A stretch of 64,000 bases of DNA from positions 40,518,373-40,582,372 of the forward strand of contig OX393561.1 in NCBI GenBank assembly GCA_947652115.1, read 5' to 3'. Within the stretch, counting starts at the first letter, position 1, and every line of letters starts with the position of its first letter. The position numbers were made by a program, and so were the translations under genes. Source of the stretch: Blastomussa wellsi. Taxonomy: Eukaryota > Cnidaria > Anthozoa > Scleractinia > Plerogyridae. Shown here in pieces: positions 1-10,000 of the stretch. The notes beneath the pieces were generated by a model, which saw only the letters and a program-made list of their open reading frames with translations, ran no database searches and was not told the DNA's origin.

Positions 1-660
1 ATTATTGTGGAAGTGGTTACTGTCAGTAATGATTTTTCCCAACAAGTCATTAACACAAGTTTTTTACGTTCCTGTTACACAAGTATTCATTGTACGATTG
101 AAATACATTTATACTGCCTGATTTATAGTAAATATACTGCAGAGGAATATATTTTTACAGATTTATATATTGTTGAAAGTTTGGTTACTGTTGTTGTTAT
201 GGTTATTATAACGATTTTCCAATGTTACATTTACAGAAAAATATGCTAACCAGTTACATGGATGTTAACTTCAATAAATATTATTTCTTTTTCCACATTC
301 GTATGCACAGTATTTATATCTAGTAAAGATCGTATACAGTTGTTTAACAGATCTTTAAAAGCGGGGGCAGCTCTAGTGAAAACTATTACTAGTTATAATT
401 TTAATGTGGTGACCAGGTAAAAGTGGTGAATGGCAGGAAATCCTGTTAATGCAGAGTAGTCTATATGCCGCGGATTCTTCACCAAGCTAAGAGGCAAGAC
501 TAGGATCACCTTTGGCACACACGAGAGCGATCCGGTGGAAAGTCTGGTGACGAGACTCGCCGCTTAATATTACGCCGCTCTCTGTCGGTGGCTCTTCGCC
601 ACTCGATTCGCGGCTTCGTCGCTCCCACAAACCTACGGGAGCCTACTTGAAGGCTACCAC
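1..660. other. Gene-free AT-rich left edge
   Basis: I see no coding exon here. Short open frames lack any recognisable protein or plausible splice partners. The right part (about 470-660) is more GC-rich and looks like fragmentary repeat sequence. Confidence 0.5.
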
Positions 661-674
661 GTCCCGATCATTTT

Positions 675-1140
675 CATTCGTAGGTTAACTTTTTGGCTTT
701 TTTACGGCTAACGGTTAATTTTGTTCCATTACGGTTAACAGGAGAAGTTAAAAAATAATTGCTATTGTTTTAAGAAGTTAAATATTAATTTCCATTGTTG
801 TAAAACATACTGAAATTGAGATAAAAAAAGTATTTTTTTTGTGTGTGTGTGTTTACACTCCCAGTGATACAAGAGCTGTCAAAACCTCTGTCAACTCGCG
901 CAACGACGCGACATATGCGACAAATTATGCAGACACTTACGACACTTCCGGCTTCGATCGGCTTTTCTCGCTACCAGAACACATAAACGCACATCAGACT
1001 CAAAAAAAGTTTTCGAGGCCTTTACTTTCGTATCTAGATTTTTTACGGTTAACATTTTTTACGGCTAACGGTTAAAATTCTTTCATTTTTAGGCCTAACG
1101 GCTAAATTTTTGGCCATTTTACGGCTAACGGTTAACCCCA
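675..1140. repeat. Repeat unit with TACGGCTAACGGTTAA motifs at both ends
   Basis: The motif TACGGCTAACGGTTAA or a close variant occurs at about 703-718 and 730-739, then again at about 1045-1053, 1060-1075, 1091-1105 and 1120-1136. The clustering at both edges of a 460-bp block, in the same orientation, looks like subterminal repeats of a non-autonomous transposon. No transposase is seen and no target-site duplication was found. Confidence 0.5.
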
Positions 1141-1765
1141 TTGAGACCCTCGAAGAACTTTCTGGCGGGCCAGAGATGTAAGTTTCAGTGAGCAACTATA
1201 CAGCAGGGTCCACGCAGCATATTTTCGATTGGTGGGGGTGGGGGGGGGGGGGAGGAGAATGGGAAGGGGCTGATACAAATGCCGTAGGCAATGGCAGCGC
1301 GCGCCGTGCAGGCGCAAGCCATCCAGGGGGTTCGAGGGCTACAAATTGTTTAGTTACCTTCTTAGGGCTGGTGTGGATAGAGTTCAAATGAACTGCGGAG
1401 TTTTCTCTCTTTCTTCCCTCTATGCTTCTCAGCATCTACCTCGACTGTCTCAACAGGAAAGGTAAAATTGACGGGAATACGGAACCAAAAGCTTTACCTC
1501 TTTGTAAGAACCTGTAACTTTTTTTCTTTGTTTTGAGCTATTGTTGTCCTGTCCTGTATTGTTTTGAAGTTCTTTGTTATCTTGTTCGTTGTTTGTTTTT
1601 CGTCACTGGTGAGTTTCACAGGTTCTTGCAACACCGAGGTTGAGCCCATAAGCTCTTTTTGGGGTGTTTTTCAAGTTCAATTTTAACCCTGAACAGCGAC
1701 TAAGCGCGGAAATGAATATGGGTCGAATATCACAGTACTGCATCGAAACAGTGCTATGGTCTTTC
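1141..1765. other. Intergenic DNA with a G-run
   Basis: A near-pure G tract lies at 1231-1256. Open frames on both strands over this tract are low-complexity artefacts. I see nothing else that can be supported. Confidence 0.4.
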
Positions 1766-1861
1766 TAGCCTGCGAACAGGCTCCTGTCCCAGAGGGGCGC
1801 TATTTTCCGACGCGAAGCGGCGGTCACCGCCCGAGCAGACGGGAAGCCTGTCTGCAGGCTA
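1766..1861. mobile_element. MITE, TAGCCTGCGAACAGGCTC family, copy 1
   Basis: The 96-bp unit begins TAGCCTGCGAACAGGCTC and ends with the imperfect reverse complement, terminating in GCAGGCTA. It shares internal sequence (GAGGGGCGCTATTTTCC) with an inverted copy at 2986-3074, and a solitary end lies at 7666-7683. Flanking TA could be the target duplication. It is a non-autonomous inverted-repeat element. Confidence 0.6.
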
Positions 1862-2985
1862 TGGTCTTACCTTCGTCGTGTGATCTGTCAGGGTATCTAA
1901 CGTTTCAGCAAAATTCAGTGTAAATTTGCAGGGACTATTTGAACTGGCTGATTGAACGGTATGGGATATATATTAACCCATTGGGGGTGGGGTCAACCGT
2001 TTTTTGGACATTTTAAACATTTTTCTAGTCAGTTATCGGCTAAATCTGCTTCAAATCACTACACGCTTTGCAAAATGAAGGCATGCCACGTTTTTCACTA
2101 GCATCGCATTTAACGAAATTTTATCTCGGGCATGCGCATAATAAAAAATTGAGCCTCCATTCTCGTCCCCAGAGGCCGCGATCCCTTTGGCCAGCACCAT
2201 GAATCGCAACCTCTGGGAAAGTCCAACACCGGAGGTCCGCGATTCACGGACTTCCCCTCACTCTGCGCATGCACAAAGTCCAATCTGACAAATCTGATTG
2301 GCTGAAAGCTACAAACGAGTTCTCTACGCATGCTGACAATTTGGTGGAGTCTCGAACCGGCGGCGTGAAACAAAAGCCGGAAATCCCTCTGTGTTCGCAG
2401 GCTAGATTCCTTAGTGCTGACCAAACGAATCGCTTTCTCTGGGGTCGAGAGTGGCAGGCCTCTTTAGGCTTTTCGTTTTCTTTATTTTTTTTTCCCTTTT
2501 CCTTTCTCCTTCTTTCGTATTGCGTTTGTTGGCCTTTTACTGGGCTTGCTTTCGGTTCAAGAATTACCAAGAAAGCATCAAGGCGACGGGAAATACTTAA
2601 CACGGAGGAGCCAAGGGAAGGTGAGGGAAATTTTCCTCCGAGTTTTTGACGGAAATTTCTAAGCGTTTTCGTGCACATTTCAAGCTCCATAGACCCAATC
2701 AATGTTGTTTGGGTATCACTGGAAAGCTCTTTTCCTCCTGTAGAACTGGGGTAAAAGGAATTCCTATTTTGGTCAAAGCTGATGACGTCAGAAGTGGAAC
2801 ACGGTTACGGCCGGTATAGGAGTCAGTTGCAATAGTTTGGAAGGCACGGAATGCTTGTGCTTATTCAAGTTTCTGCAGTTGATACAGGGCTAGGAATACT
2901 AGTCCTCCCCAAGTATTAGAGCGGTTTGTTGAAAGTCATTAGCGAATTGCTTTGGTTTTGCATTGCTACGCTCAGTGATTGGGTT
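1862..2985. other. Intergenic repeat-derived DNA
   Basis: No gene supported. At 2280-2310 is a motif with GATTGGCTGAAA that recurs at 59990-60010 and, inverted, near 42820 and 60455, so this stretch contains a dispersed repeat. Open frames of 100-150 codons on both strands overlap each other, are Ser/Arg/Lys-rich and have no recognisable domain; I treat them as chance. Confidence 0.4.
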
Positions 2986-3188
2986 TAGCCTGCGGACAGG
3001 CTCCCAACACTCGAGCGGTGGACTTAGCGCCGGAAAATAGCGCCCCTCTGAGACAGGAGCCTTTTCGCAGGCTATGATTGGTTTAAAAATCTCGGGTCAC
3101 TTGTTCAACACCATCAGAAGAACAACTAAAACCAGCCATTAGTCGCTGCACCCCCTCGGTCAAAGCTGATGACGTCAGAAGTGGAACA
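2771..3188. repeat. Exact 31-bp direct repeat containing TGACGTCA
   Basis: The same 31-bp sequence, with GCTGATGACGTCAGAAG at its core, occurs at 2771-2801 and 3158-3188. The 8-bp palindrome TGACGTCA matches the vertebrate cAMP-response-element consensus. No nearby promoter is evident, so the copies more likely mark a dispersed repeat than regulation of a local gene. Confidence 0.55.
2986..3074. mobile_element. MITE, TAGCCTGCGAACAGGCTC family, copy 2 (inverted)
   Basis: The unit begins TAGCCTGCGGACAGGCTCC and ends GAGCCTTTTCGCAGGCTA. Its interior (GGAAAATAGCGCCCCTC) is the reverse complement of that in the copy at 1766-1861, so the two copies are inserted in opposite orientation. Confidence 0.6.
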
Positions 3189-3463
3189 AAGGCCAACGAG
3201 CCCCCGGCTGGTACGTCTGTGCTACTACACCAAGCACTACCCCACCCACTAATCCCAATAGGAAGTGAAAATTTGTTATTTTGATAAGCGACACTAACAC
3301 AACACTGATTAGGCTTCCGTCTACATTGATCAACACAAGAAGAGCTGCATGTTTATTAGAAAACCAATATAATAACATTTGTACATACTGGTGGAGCAAT
3401 TGTCTAGAAAATTTAACCACAAGAATGGTGTCTTTTCACACTAAGCAGAGAGCAACAGCTCGT

Positions 3464-4129
3464 ACAGGGGCAGTTCTAGGGGGAGGGTGCACACCCCTCC
3501 CTGGGATGAGCTACGACTTTCTGATATAACTAGTGTTTAAATAAAGGCTACGAGTCCACAGCTTCTACGTTCGTAATGAAAAAAGATCAACTAAAACGGA
3601 TCTAGAATTAATGATCGGTTATTTTGACTCTTGTTGTTGTTACGCAGTCGGCATGCGTGTATTATAAAGAGTCGTTAGCAGTGATCGTATGCAAATTTCC
3701 TTCGAAGTGAAAGTACTTCGTTCTTTTTATGATTGTTGTTTTGTTAAAGGAATTTTAGCGCTTTTGACAAGAACGTCCTTGAGCGATTTTTCCAAAGAAA
3801 TATTTAATCAGCCACCGATTGTGTCTTATAGAAAGGAAAAATCGCTCAAGGACGTTCTTGTCCGCGCTAAAATTCCTTTAACAAAACAACAATCATAAAA
3901 AGAACGAAGTACTTTCACTTCGAAGGAAATTTGCATACGATCACTGCTAACGACTCTTTATAATACACGCATGCCGACTGCGTAACAACAAGAGTCAAAA
4001 TAACCGATCATTAATTCTAGATCCGTTTTAGTTGATCTTTTTTCATTACGAACGTAGAAGCTGTGGACTCGTAGCCTTTATTTAAACCTGCTTACATCAC
4101 ACATCAGAAAAATCCTGGATCCGCCCCTG
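3464..4129. mobile_element. hAT-like non-autonomous element framing a foldback
   Basis: The left edge reads CAGGGGCAGTTCTAGG and the right edge reads CTGGATCCGCCCCTG, so both ends share CAGGGGC in inverted orientation. This resembles the CAGNGGCGGATCC termini of hAT-type elements. No transposase is encoded. I could not find matching 8-bp target duplications, so the frame may be composite or diverged. The large foldback 3535-4087 forms its interior. Confidence 0.4.
3535..4087. repeat. Large inverted repeat (foldback), arms about 255 bp
   Basis: The left arm (3535-3793) and right arm (3835-4087) are reverse complements almost throughout, separated by a 41-bp spacer. The outer ends are GTTTAAATAAAGGCTACGAG and its complement; the inner ends are GAGCGATTTTTCC and its complement. 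Only a few differences are visible, for example GCGCTTTTGAC against the complement of GTCCGCGC. Such high arm identity implies recent formation or homogenisation. The open frame spanning it is an artefact of the palindrome. Confidence 0.9.
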
Positions 4130-6003
4130 TCTTAAATAAAAATCAGTTGATGTTGGACAAGTAGATGTTTGGGTCTGGTCACCGATCATGACCGAGTATT
4201 CTTCGCAGCCGTTTTTACGGTCATCACGCACTGTGGGACGACTGTAAAATACTGGTAATGACTGTGACAAAGCCTCCTGACAACGTTCTCATTTGACCCT
4301 TATTTAAGGCAATGTTATAAAATGGTGCACCTATCTTATTTTTTAATTTTTTTAGAATTCTTCATAAATCAATCAAATTATTATAATCAAATAAACCATT
4401 TAATTCTTTATCATATATTAGGCCATCAGAGTCACTTGGGTTGTTTTTCTTTTCAAAATAGCGGGACTATACGTATAGGCTTAATTAAATATCCATACAT
4501 CACGTCTGAGTTGGGCTGCATAGCAAAATGACTAATATACATTGCAACTGCTTATTCGAATTGTCAAGTTGGCTGAAAGCTTTGACTGTATCTAGTCAAA
4601 TCAATCAACTAGAAGCAGTAAGTTTTCTACAACTTGGATAACTTCTGATTTACTACTGAAATAGGTAGACTGTTTTATCAGATATGTGCATCACAGTTGC
4701 CGCTGGCGAGAAAGGCAAGTGGTTTGGGTAACGTGGCTTGAACGTGTAGAATGAAAAGGCAAACACATGAGAGAACATTCCTTTGTTCGCTCTTCAATTA
4801 TCAGCCGGTGATGTTTCGCATTTGTTACAAAATGATACCTCATGAAAGTTGTTTTCACTTTTCTTTTCTCACAGATTGATGTGAAATAATAATCAAATCA
4901 ATTATAGGCTATCTTCTAGGCATTTGATACAGGATGAAAGTCCTTCCCTCATATTAAATTCATGTAGAAACCCGCCAACACCGCCATTTGAAATGTTTTG
5001 TGGATAATATGTCTCATGGGATGTAAAGGAATCTGATCAGGTGCCTATCGCTGTGTGGTACCAAATTATTAAAATAGGGGAAAGTTGATTAATAATATGC
5101 GATCCTGTCGGTGAGACTTTCAGCATCAAACGAGTAGTAAAGAAATGAAAATTTGGTTAGGGAAGGGAGGAGGAGGGGGGAGGGGTTCAGAACCACCAGC
5201 CCTCCCCCTGGATCCGCCACTGCAACGGCAACTGTTACATGCATCTCCAACAAAGAGTACCACTACTTGGAACAATGATATATTAATTTAAGGAAATAAG
5301 AATATAATAAAAATGAATGAAAACTGGGTAACATGAATGCAGTTTTAACAAATTCCCCTCTAAATGTCTTATTACAAATTATGAAAAGAAAAAAAATACT
5401 GCAGTTTATATGCTTGCTTGTAATACCATGAGAATGTGCCTAACTTAGCAACTACTCTCTGAAAATTACATCCTCAGTACTGGTAAGTTATCTGTACATG
5501 TGAGATAATTTAAAATTAAATTAAAAATTTCCATAATAATCATTTATAACAAATAGTTGATTCTTGTTGTCCTCCTAAAGGGGTGGCAAATGGTCAAAAA
5601 GTCACCACTTTGTGAGAAAGCAAGACCAACCCTTTTTGGAGTTAATTGAATTGCGAGACTGAGGCTGAGACTCAAAATGGCTTTGCAAAAATATAATACT
5701 GAGATGTTTGCAAATTTGGCTAAAATACTTAAAGACCATTCACCACTCCTTCCAAATGGTACAACATCCTGATCTACATTTATCAAGGAAGTCTACACAG
5801 ATTTCTTTTAAAAAAACAGAATTGTGTTGTTCAAAAAAATATCCATACCTTAGGTTTTGGCTTTAAACACCCCCCACACTGCCTAAAATTGCAGTTTATT
5901 AAAATTAAAACTTTTCTTTGGCTTTTGAGACTCCCCCCAGCCCCTCTAAATTTTCAAGGACTGCACGATGTTGTGTGGGTATAGATATATTTTCTACGAC
6001 CAC
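4130..6003. other. AT-rich intergenic DNA
   Basis: No gene is supported. A G-rich block ending in a hAT-like terminus lies at about 5160-5222. The rest is AT-rich with scattered short open frames and no domain or splice pattern that I recognise. Confidence 0.4.
5158..5222. mobile_element. Solo hAT-like transposon end
   Basis: On the minus strand this reads CAGTGGCGGATCCAGGGGG followed by a purine-rich block. It is the same type of terminus as the right end of the 3464-4129 element. The opposite end was not found, so this is probably a truncated remnant. Confidence 0.4.
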
Positions 6004-6387
6004 ACATTAGGTATACTTGCCAACTCTCAAGCGTTGTGTTTGAGTCTCACGATTTCACTCCAACTAATTAACTTCCCATGCCTCTCTGAAAAATTTGTGA
6101 TATTGCAGCCTCAACTGACACAATTTCTAATGTAAACTTGAAGCAATACAAGAAAAGAAATGTTCATGTCAATGATGGAACTTCACTTAAATTCCCTAAA
6201 TTTAGAAGGAAAAAGTACTCGGGGTGACATTTAAATAATGTTGTGGTTTACAAAGCACATGTACACCCTAGCCTGGGAGTGGGCCCATACATCTTTGGAC
6301 TGTCATCGGAAACGTCCGCAACGACCTCGGTAATCATCGGTCGACTTATGATTTTGCCTCGGAAAAAGTTGGCAGGTATACATTAGG
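6004..6387. mobile_element. MITE with TATACYTGCCAACT termini and duplicated target site
   Basis: The element runs from TATACTTGCCAACTCT (6012) to the inverted counterpart AAAGTTGGCAGGTATA (ending 6380). The 7-bp sequence CATTAGG flanks it at 6005-6011 and 6381-6387; an extra A could make it 8 bp. About 369 bp long with no open frame for a transposase, it is a non-autonomous DNA transposon just downstream of the membrane-protein gene. Confidence 0.75.
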
Positions 6388-6480
6388 AAACTTTCAAGAA
6401 AATTTATATTTTAAAACATTAATTTGGAAATAATATCAATAACAAAAAATTCACTTCGTCTCCGCTATCAGTGGTAGCTT

Positions 6481-7455
6481 CTAACCATTATGCAACAGCA
6501 TCAACGAATTTTTCGCTTCTCGTGGCTTCTGCTTTGTCTGTCTCCACACCACAATGGCAATACGAACAACTAGCAACGTACAAGCCACCGACAGCAAGAT
6601 CACCGAGATGATGGAGTTACGTTTCGCGGAATTCCAGTTTTTGTCGATACTAGCAGAGAGGGCCCAAATCACAACGGGGTAGATGGTCCACGTATATCGT
6701 ACATACTTGTCCAATATCGTATTTTCAAGCGAGAACCACACGATAACCTCCACAGCTAGAATAACGAGGGAAATTGTAGACGCAACGTCCTGATCGACTC
6801 CGTGAAAGTAAGCCAAGGCCATTGCTAGGTTGAGCAAAGAAGCGATGGTGCACCAAGTTACGTACAGCGCCAGGCCATTGTTGACAAGGACTTGAGTGAG
6901 GATGAAATCGCGTTTCGGAACTTTGTAAGTTTCCAAGTTCACTGATATGTACGATGTGGCCAAAGTTCCATAAAGGAGAAACGAAATCGTGAACAGAAGA
7001 ACCGAGGACACTTGAATCAGATCGCGACTCCATACAATCAGCCACGAGATGTTTACGACATTTGAAACTGCATAGATCAGGAGAAGAACGGGCGATATCA
7101 CATCCTTGGCACTCTTTCTGCACAGCAAAGTGAGACTGTAGATTATCCATGCTGTTTGCCAAAGGTAAATTAAAGCCCAGATGGAAAATGCCCAGCCCGA
7201 TGGTGTTATTTCGATGTAAAACCTGTCGGAAACATTGCCGGTTGTGGGTGTCAGTAAAACGCGGGGCCGGGGCCGGGGCCCCGGCCCCGGTCCCGCGTTT
7301 TACTGACACCCGCCGGTTGTATCATTTCCAAACAGATGGCGGAAAGGCCCTTCGTTCGGTCTGCTGGCATAGTAGTTAAAGATCAAAACCAAGACATAGA
7401 AAATTACATTAACTACAGCAGCAGAAATCTTCAAAACTTGTTTCAATTCGGCCAT
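6481..7455 (-). CDS. Multi-pass membrane protein, TspO/MBR-like, disrupted by a palindromic insertion
   Basis: A single continuous reading frame runs from the ATG at 7455-7453 to the stop at 6481. About seven or eight hydrophobic segments are visible, the first at residues 10-29. After the insertion comes the motif ITPSGWAFSIWALIYLWQ, a Trp-rich signature resembling the TspO/MBR family's W-x-F-x-x-x-W pattern; later segments include YVRYTWTIYPVVIW, then a short basic tail. Without the insertion the product would be about 299 residues. The insertion plus one duplicated site adds 75 bp, which keeps the frame but places TAA at codon 52 (7302-7300). The next in-frame ATG is deep inside the protein, so this allele should be null. 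No intron is seen. The TspO relationship is distant; tryptophan-rich sensor or transporter function is not shown by the sequence. It may be a heterozygous allele rather than a fixed pseudogene. Confidence 0.75.
7237..7320. mobile_element. 66-bp GC-rich palindromic insertion with 9-bp target duplication
   Basis: The core at 7246-7311 is two 33-bp arms with no spacer, identical except one mismatch. The ends read GGGTGTCAGTAAAACGCGGG and the centre is alternating GGGGCC blocks. The 9-bp sequence GCCGGTTGT lies directly on both sides (7237-7245 and 7312-7320). Nine-base duplications are typical of Mutator-like (MULE) elements, so a MULE-mobilised mini-element is the best guess; the family is not proven. 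It splits the membrane-protein gene. Confidence 0.85.
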
Positions 7456-7781
7456 GTTTCGTTTTGGAATGCAGCAACAAGGTGAGCTGTTTTATAGAGT
7501 AGCGTTGCGCAAGTTGTTACGTAACTTCTGTTTACCTCACGGGCTTATTCATGCGCAAGATAAGTGAAGTCACGTTATCACGCTCGTGATGGTGTTATGT
7601 AACAGGGGCACTGGAAAATTCCTTTCAAATCCCAACAGCCCCCAATGAAAAACGTCCCCACTGGAGAGCCTGTTCGCAGGCTAAATAAAATTAGTAAAAT
7701 CCAACTAGTGCTGCAATGCTGCGTTTTGATTGGTTGAGCTACTACCAGGCTGTTTGATAAAACCAAATTATATTGTTATAC

Positions 7782-7826
<45 letters not shown>

Positions 7827-7976
7827 CTATTTATATGTTATAGCCCACTAGTAGCGAAAGCGCCGGAAAGCGCCGGCTTTGAAAACCAAAACAATGGCGG
7901 CTGATTTGCGTTTTGCTGAAATTTCGGACGAGTATTTGAGCTCATTATTAGATAAATATATACTTTCTATGCTTTC

Positions 7977-8017
<41 letters not shown>

Positions 8018-8315
8018 GGCTTCTGAGTCAATCGGGCGAGCCCAATCGGGCGAGGAGTAATTGGGTCTCGCGTGCACTTGCACGTGCAGGGGTTGCGTGT
8101 TGCGTGTGTACGCACGTGCCTCATAACCCGAGCCCATGTTCACCTCGACCAGCGGAAAAAATGTTGCACCCCTAGCGTCTACACTGCTAGTACTAGTCTC
8201 CTTCGCATTAACGGCTGCAAAGGAAACTACTGCTCAGCTGGCTGATACTCAGGTTATAGGGCCCTTGGGACGTAGAAATTCATAGCCCTCAAAAGTAACG
8301 TAACAAGTAACCGTT
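7456..8315. other. Upstream region of the membrane-protein gene, repeat fragments
   Basis: This should contain the promoter of the minus-strand membrane-protein gene, but no clear TATA box or initiator could be assigned. Fragments of dispersed repeats lie at 7666-7683 (MITE end) and 7753-7829 (part of the foldback family at 8329-8548). No gene is supported. Confidence 0.4.
7753..7829. repeat. Fragment of the 220-bp foldback family
   Basis: From TTGATAAAACCAAATTATAT to CTTACCCCCTC this matches the right-hand third of the element at 8329-8548. The internal palindrome is absent here, so this is a partial copy. Confidence 0.65.
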
Positions 8316-8502
8316 TATAAGAGATATATAATTTTGTTTTATCAACTGGGTTGATAATGTCAATTGGCCACCGTAAAGAGATTCAAGAGCTGAATCGAAT
8401 CGATCGAAGGGCTAACGCTCGAAACGTCAGCTCTTGAATCTCTTTACGGTGGCCAATTGACATTATCAACCCAGTTGATAAAACCAAATTGTATTGTTGT
8501 AC

Positions 8503-8547
<45 letters not shown>

Positions 8548-8561
8548 CTATAAGAGATATA
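8316..8561. mobile_element. Foldback retroelement-like repeat with 13-bp target duplications, copy 1
   Basis: The 220-bp element 8329-8548 is flanked by the exact 13-bp direct repeat TATAAGAGATATA (8316-8328 and 8549-8561). Its centre is an inverted repeat: ATCAACTGGGTTGATAATGT, then GAGATTCAAGAGCTG, mirrored on the right, followed by an asymmetric tail ending TTACCCCCTC. Long, variable duplications suggest target-primed reverse transcription rather than cut-and-paste. No protein is encoded. Related copies lie at 45859-46100 and 62032-62254. Confidence 0.75.
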
Positions 8562-9046
8562 GCTCGTTTCACTCATTGCAAGTAGTGCATTAAGTGAACA
8601 AGAATGTTTCATATAAATTTTCCTGACGAATTTTCCAAAACTGAGCCTTTTAATAGCCATTCCTTATAACTAGAAAATCGTTGTGTTTCGCATATACTAT
8701 TTTAATGTTGCACATTATTAAATTAACCATTTATTCGCTGTGAGGCGACTTACTTAAGTGAGGGGGGAGGGGGCTAGGATGCCTATCCCTGACTGGCCAT
8801 GTATCTCTTTTTATTTACCTACTAGAAGATGGGTATCCATGTTCTATAAGAAAATAATGCCCGCTTGAGGTCTAGAAAAGCTACCAGTGGATGCCCGAGC
8901 TGTTAGGCGAGGGCATTCAGCTGCTTTTCTAGGGAGAGATATTGGGAATAGCTCCTTAATAAGTCGCTAATGGGGCTGAGATAAATTCGTGTTTAGGCGC
9001 GCCGGTGTAGAAATGTTGTGCGCGCGACGTTTCAATTTGTGTATGT
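8562..9046. other. Intergenic DNA
   Basis: No gene or clear repeat boundary is visible. A short G-rich block lies near 8760. Confidence 0.4.
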
Positions 9047-9449
9047 TATAGGACTACATGCTGTCCAATTTGAAAATTATTGGATGAGAAAAAAATCCGA
9101 GGACTGCGAAATTGGACGAGGCCGTAGGCCGAGTCCACGGCCTCGTCCAATTTCGCAGTTCGAGGAATTGTTTGAATCCAGTTATTTCCAAATTGGACAA
9201 GCATGCAGTCCTGTTACCTATTAATTATATAGCATCCAAAAATATATGAACATGGCAAATGTTTCGCCCTCCAAACTAGTTTTTCTTGACAATTGATTGG
9301 TTTATGGAAGGTATCTAGATTTTTCTTAAATTGGACAGTTTAAGCAAAACTGTCCAATTTATTTTAAATTTGGACAGTTGGCAAAAATTAATTATAAATT
9401 AATATTAATCTGTTGACAATAATGGATTTTGATGTAGCTATATAATTAG
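9047..9449. repeat. Dispersed MITE-like repeat A, copy 1
   Basis: About 400 bp from ATAGGACTACATGCTGTCC to GATGTAGCTATATAATTA, closely matched by 45558-45858. The left part is an inverted repeat: GGACTACATGCTGTCCAATT pairs with CCAAATTGGACAAGCATGCA near 9190-9213. A nested palindrome (GGACGAGGCCGTAGGCC and its complement) lies at about 9112-9152. Confidence 0.65.
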
Positions 9450-9519
9450 AAAAGAGAAATTAAAGTAACTCATTTAATGTTGAAGCTGCTATGAGCTAGT
9501 GTTTAGTGATGTAAGAGAT

Positions 9520-10000
9520 GTCCCCTCCCGGGGGGGGGGGGTTACTCCCCCATGTTAGGTATATAGGTATGTGCCGCCCCAAAGCTAAGGGTATGGTTTT
9601 TGAGCGGTTTTGGTCTGAAAACGGGTACAAATTTTGGCTTTTATGGTCTGAAATTGAGTATGGTTTTTGGGGGAACATTTACGAAAGCTTATAAACATAT
9701 TTTTCTTCTCAGTAACTGGGACGAGTAATTAAATATAACTGATGTGAGAGAAAGAAAAATAGATAAAATATATCATTCCAGCTAAATTTTACCTAGCGGG
9801 TGTAAAAACGGGTGTATTTTTTTCAAGGTCAGGTCTGAAAACGGGTATGGATTTTTGAGGCCAGGTCTGAAAACTGGTGTGGAAAATGGCATGCAATGGT
9901 CTGAAATAGGGTCTGGATTTGGCGATCCGGGCGGCACACCTCCACCAAAAATCAGTTTTCAAAAAATTACAATGAGTACCCCCCTCCGGCCCCCTTTCCT
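9520..10000. repeat. Repeat block with GGTCTGAAAACGGGTA units and G-rich ends
   Basis: The unit GGTCTGAAAACGGGTAYGG and degenerate versions recur at about 9610, 9645, 9830, 9862 and 9898. The block is bounded by a G-run followed by TTACTCCCCC (9529-9550) and by GAGTACCCCCCTCC (about 9973-9986), a possible inverted pair of ends. Open frames within it are Gly/Pro/Arg-rich artefacts. Confidence 0.5.

Noticed and set aside
1188..1435. Gly/Trp-rich and Pro-rich short proteins
   Set aside because: They are translations of a G-run and its flanks on opposite strands.
2244..2702. 152-codon minus-strand frame and an overlapping 126-codon plus-strand frame
   Set aside because: Both strands are open over the same repeat-derived sequence and neither has a domain or splice context.
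3689..3898. 69-codon frame spanning the centre of the foldback
   Set aside because: Created by the palindrome; no relation to known proteins.
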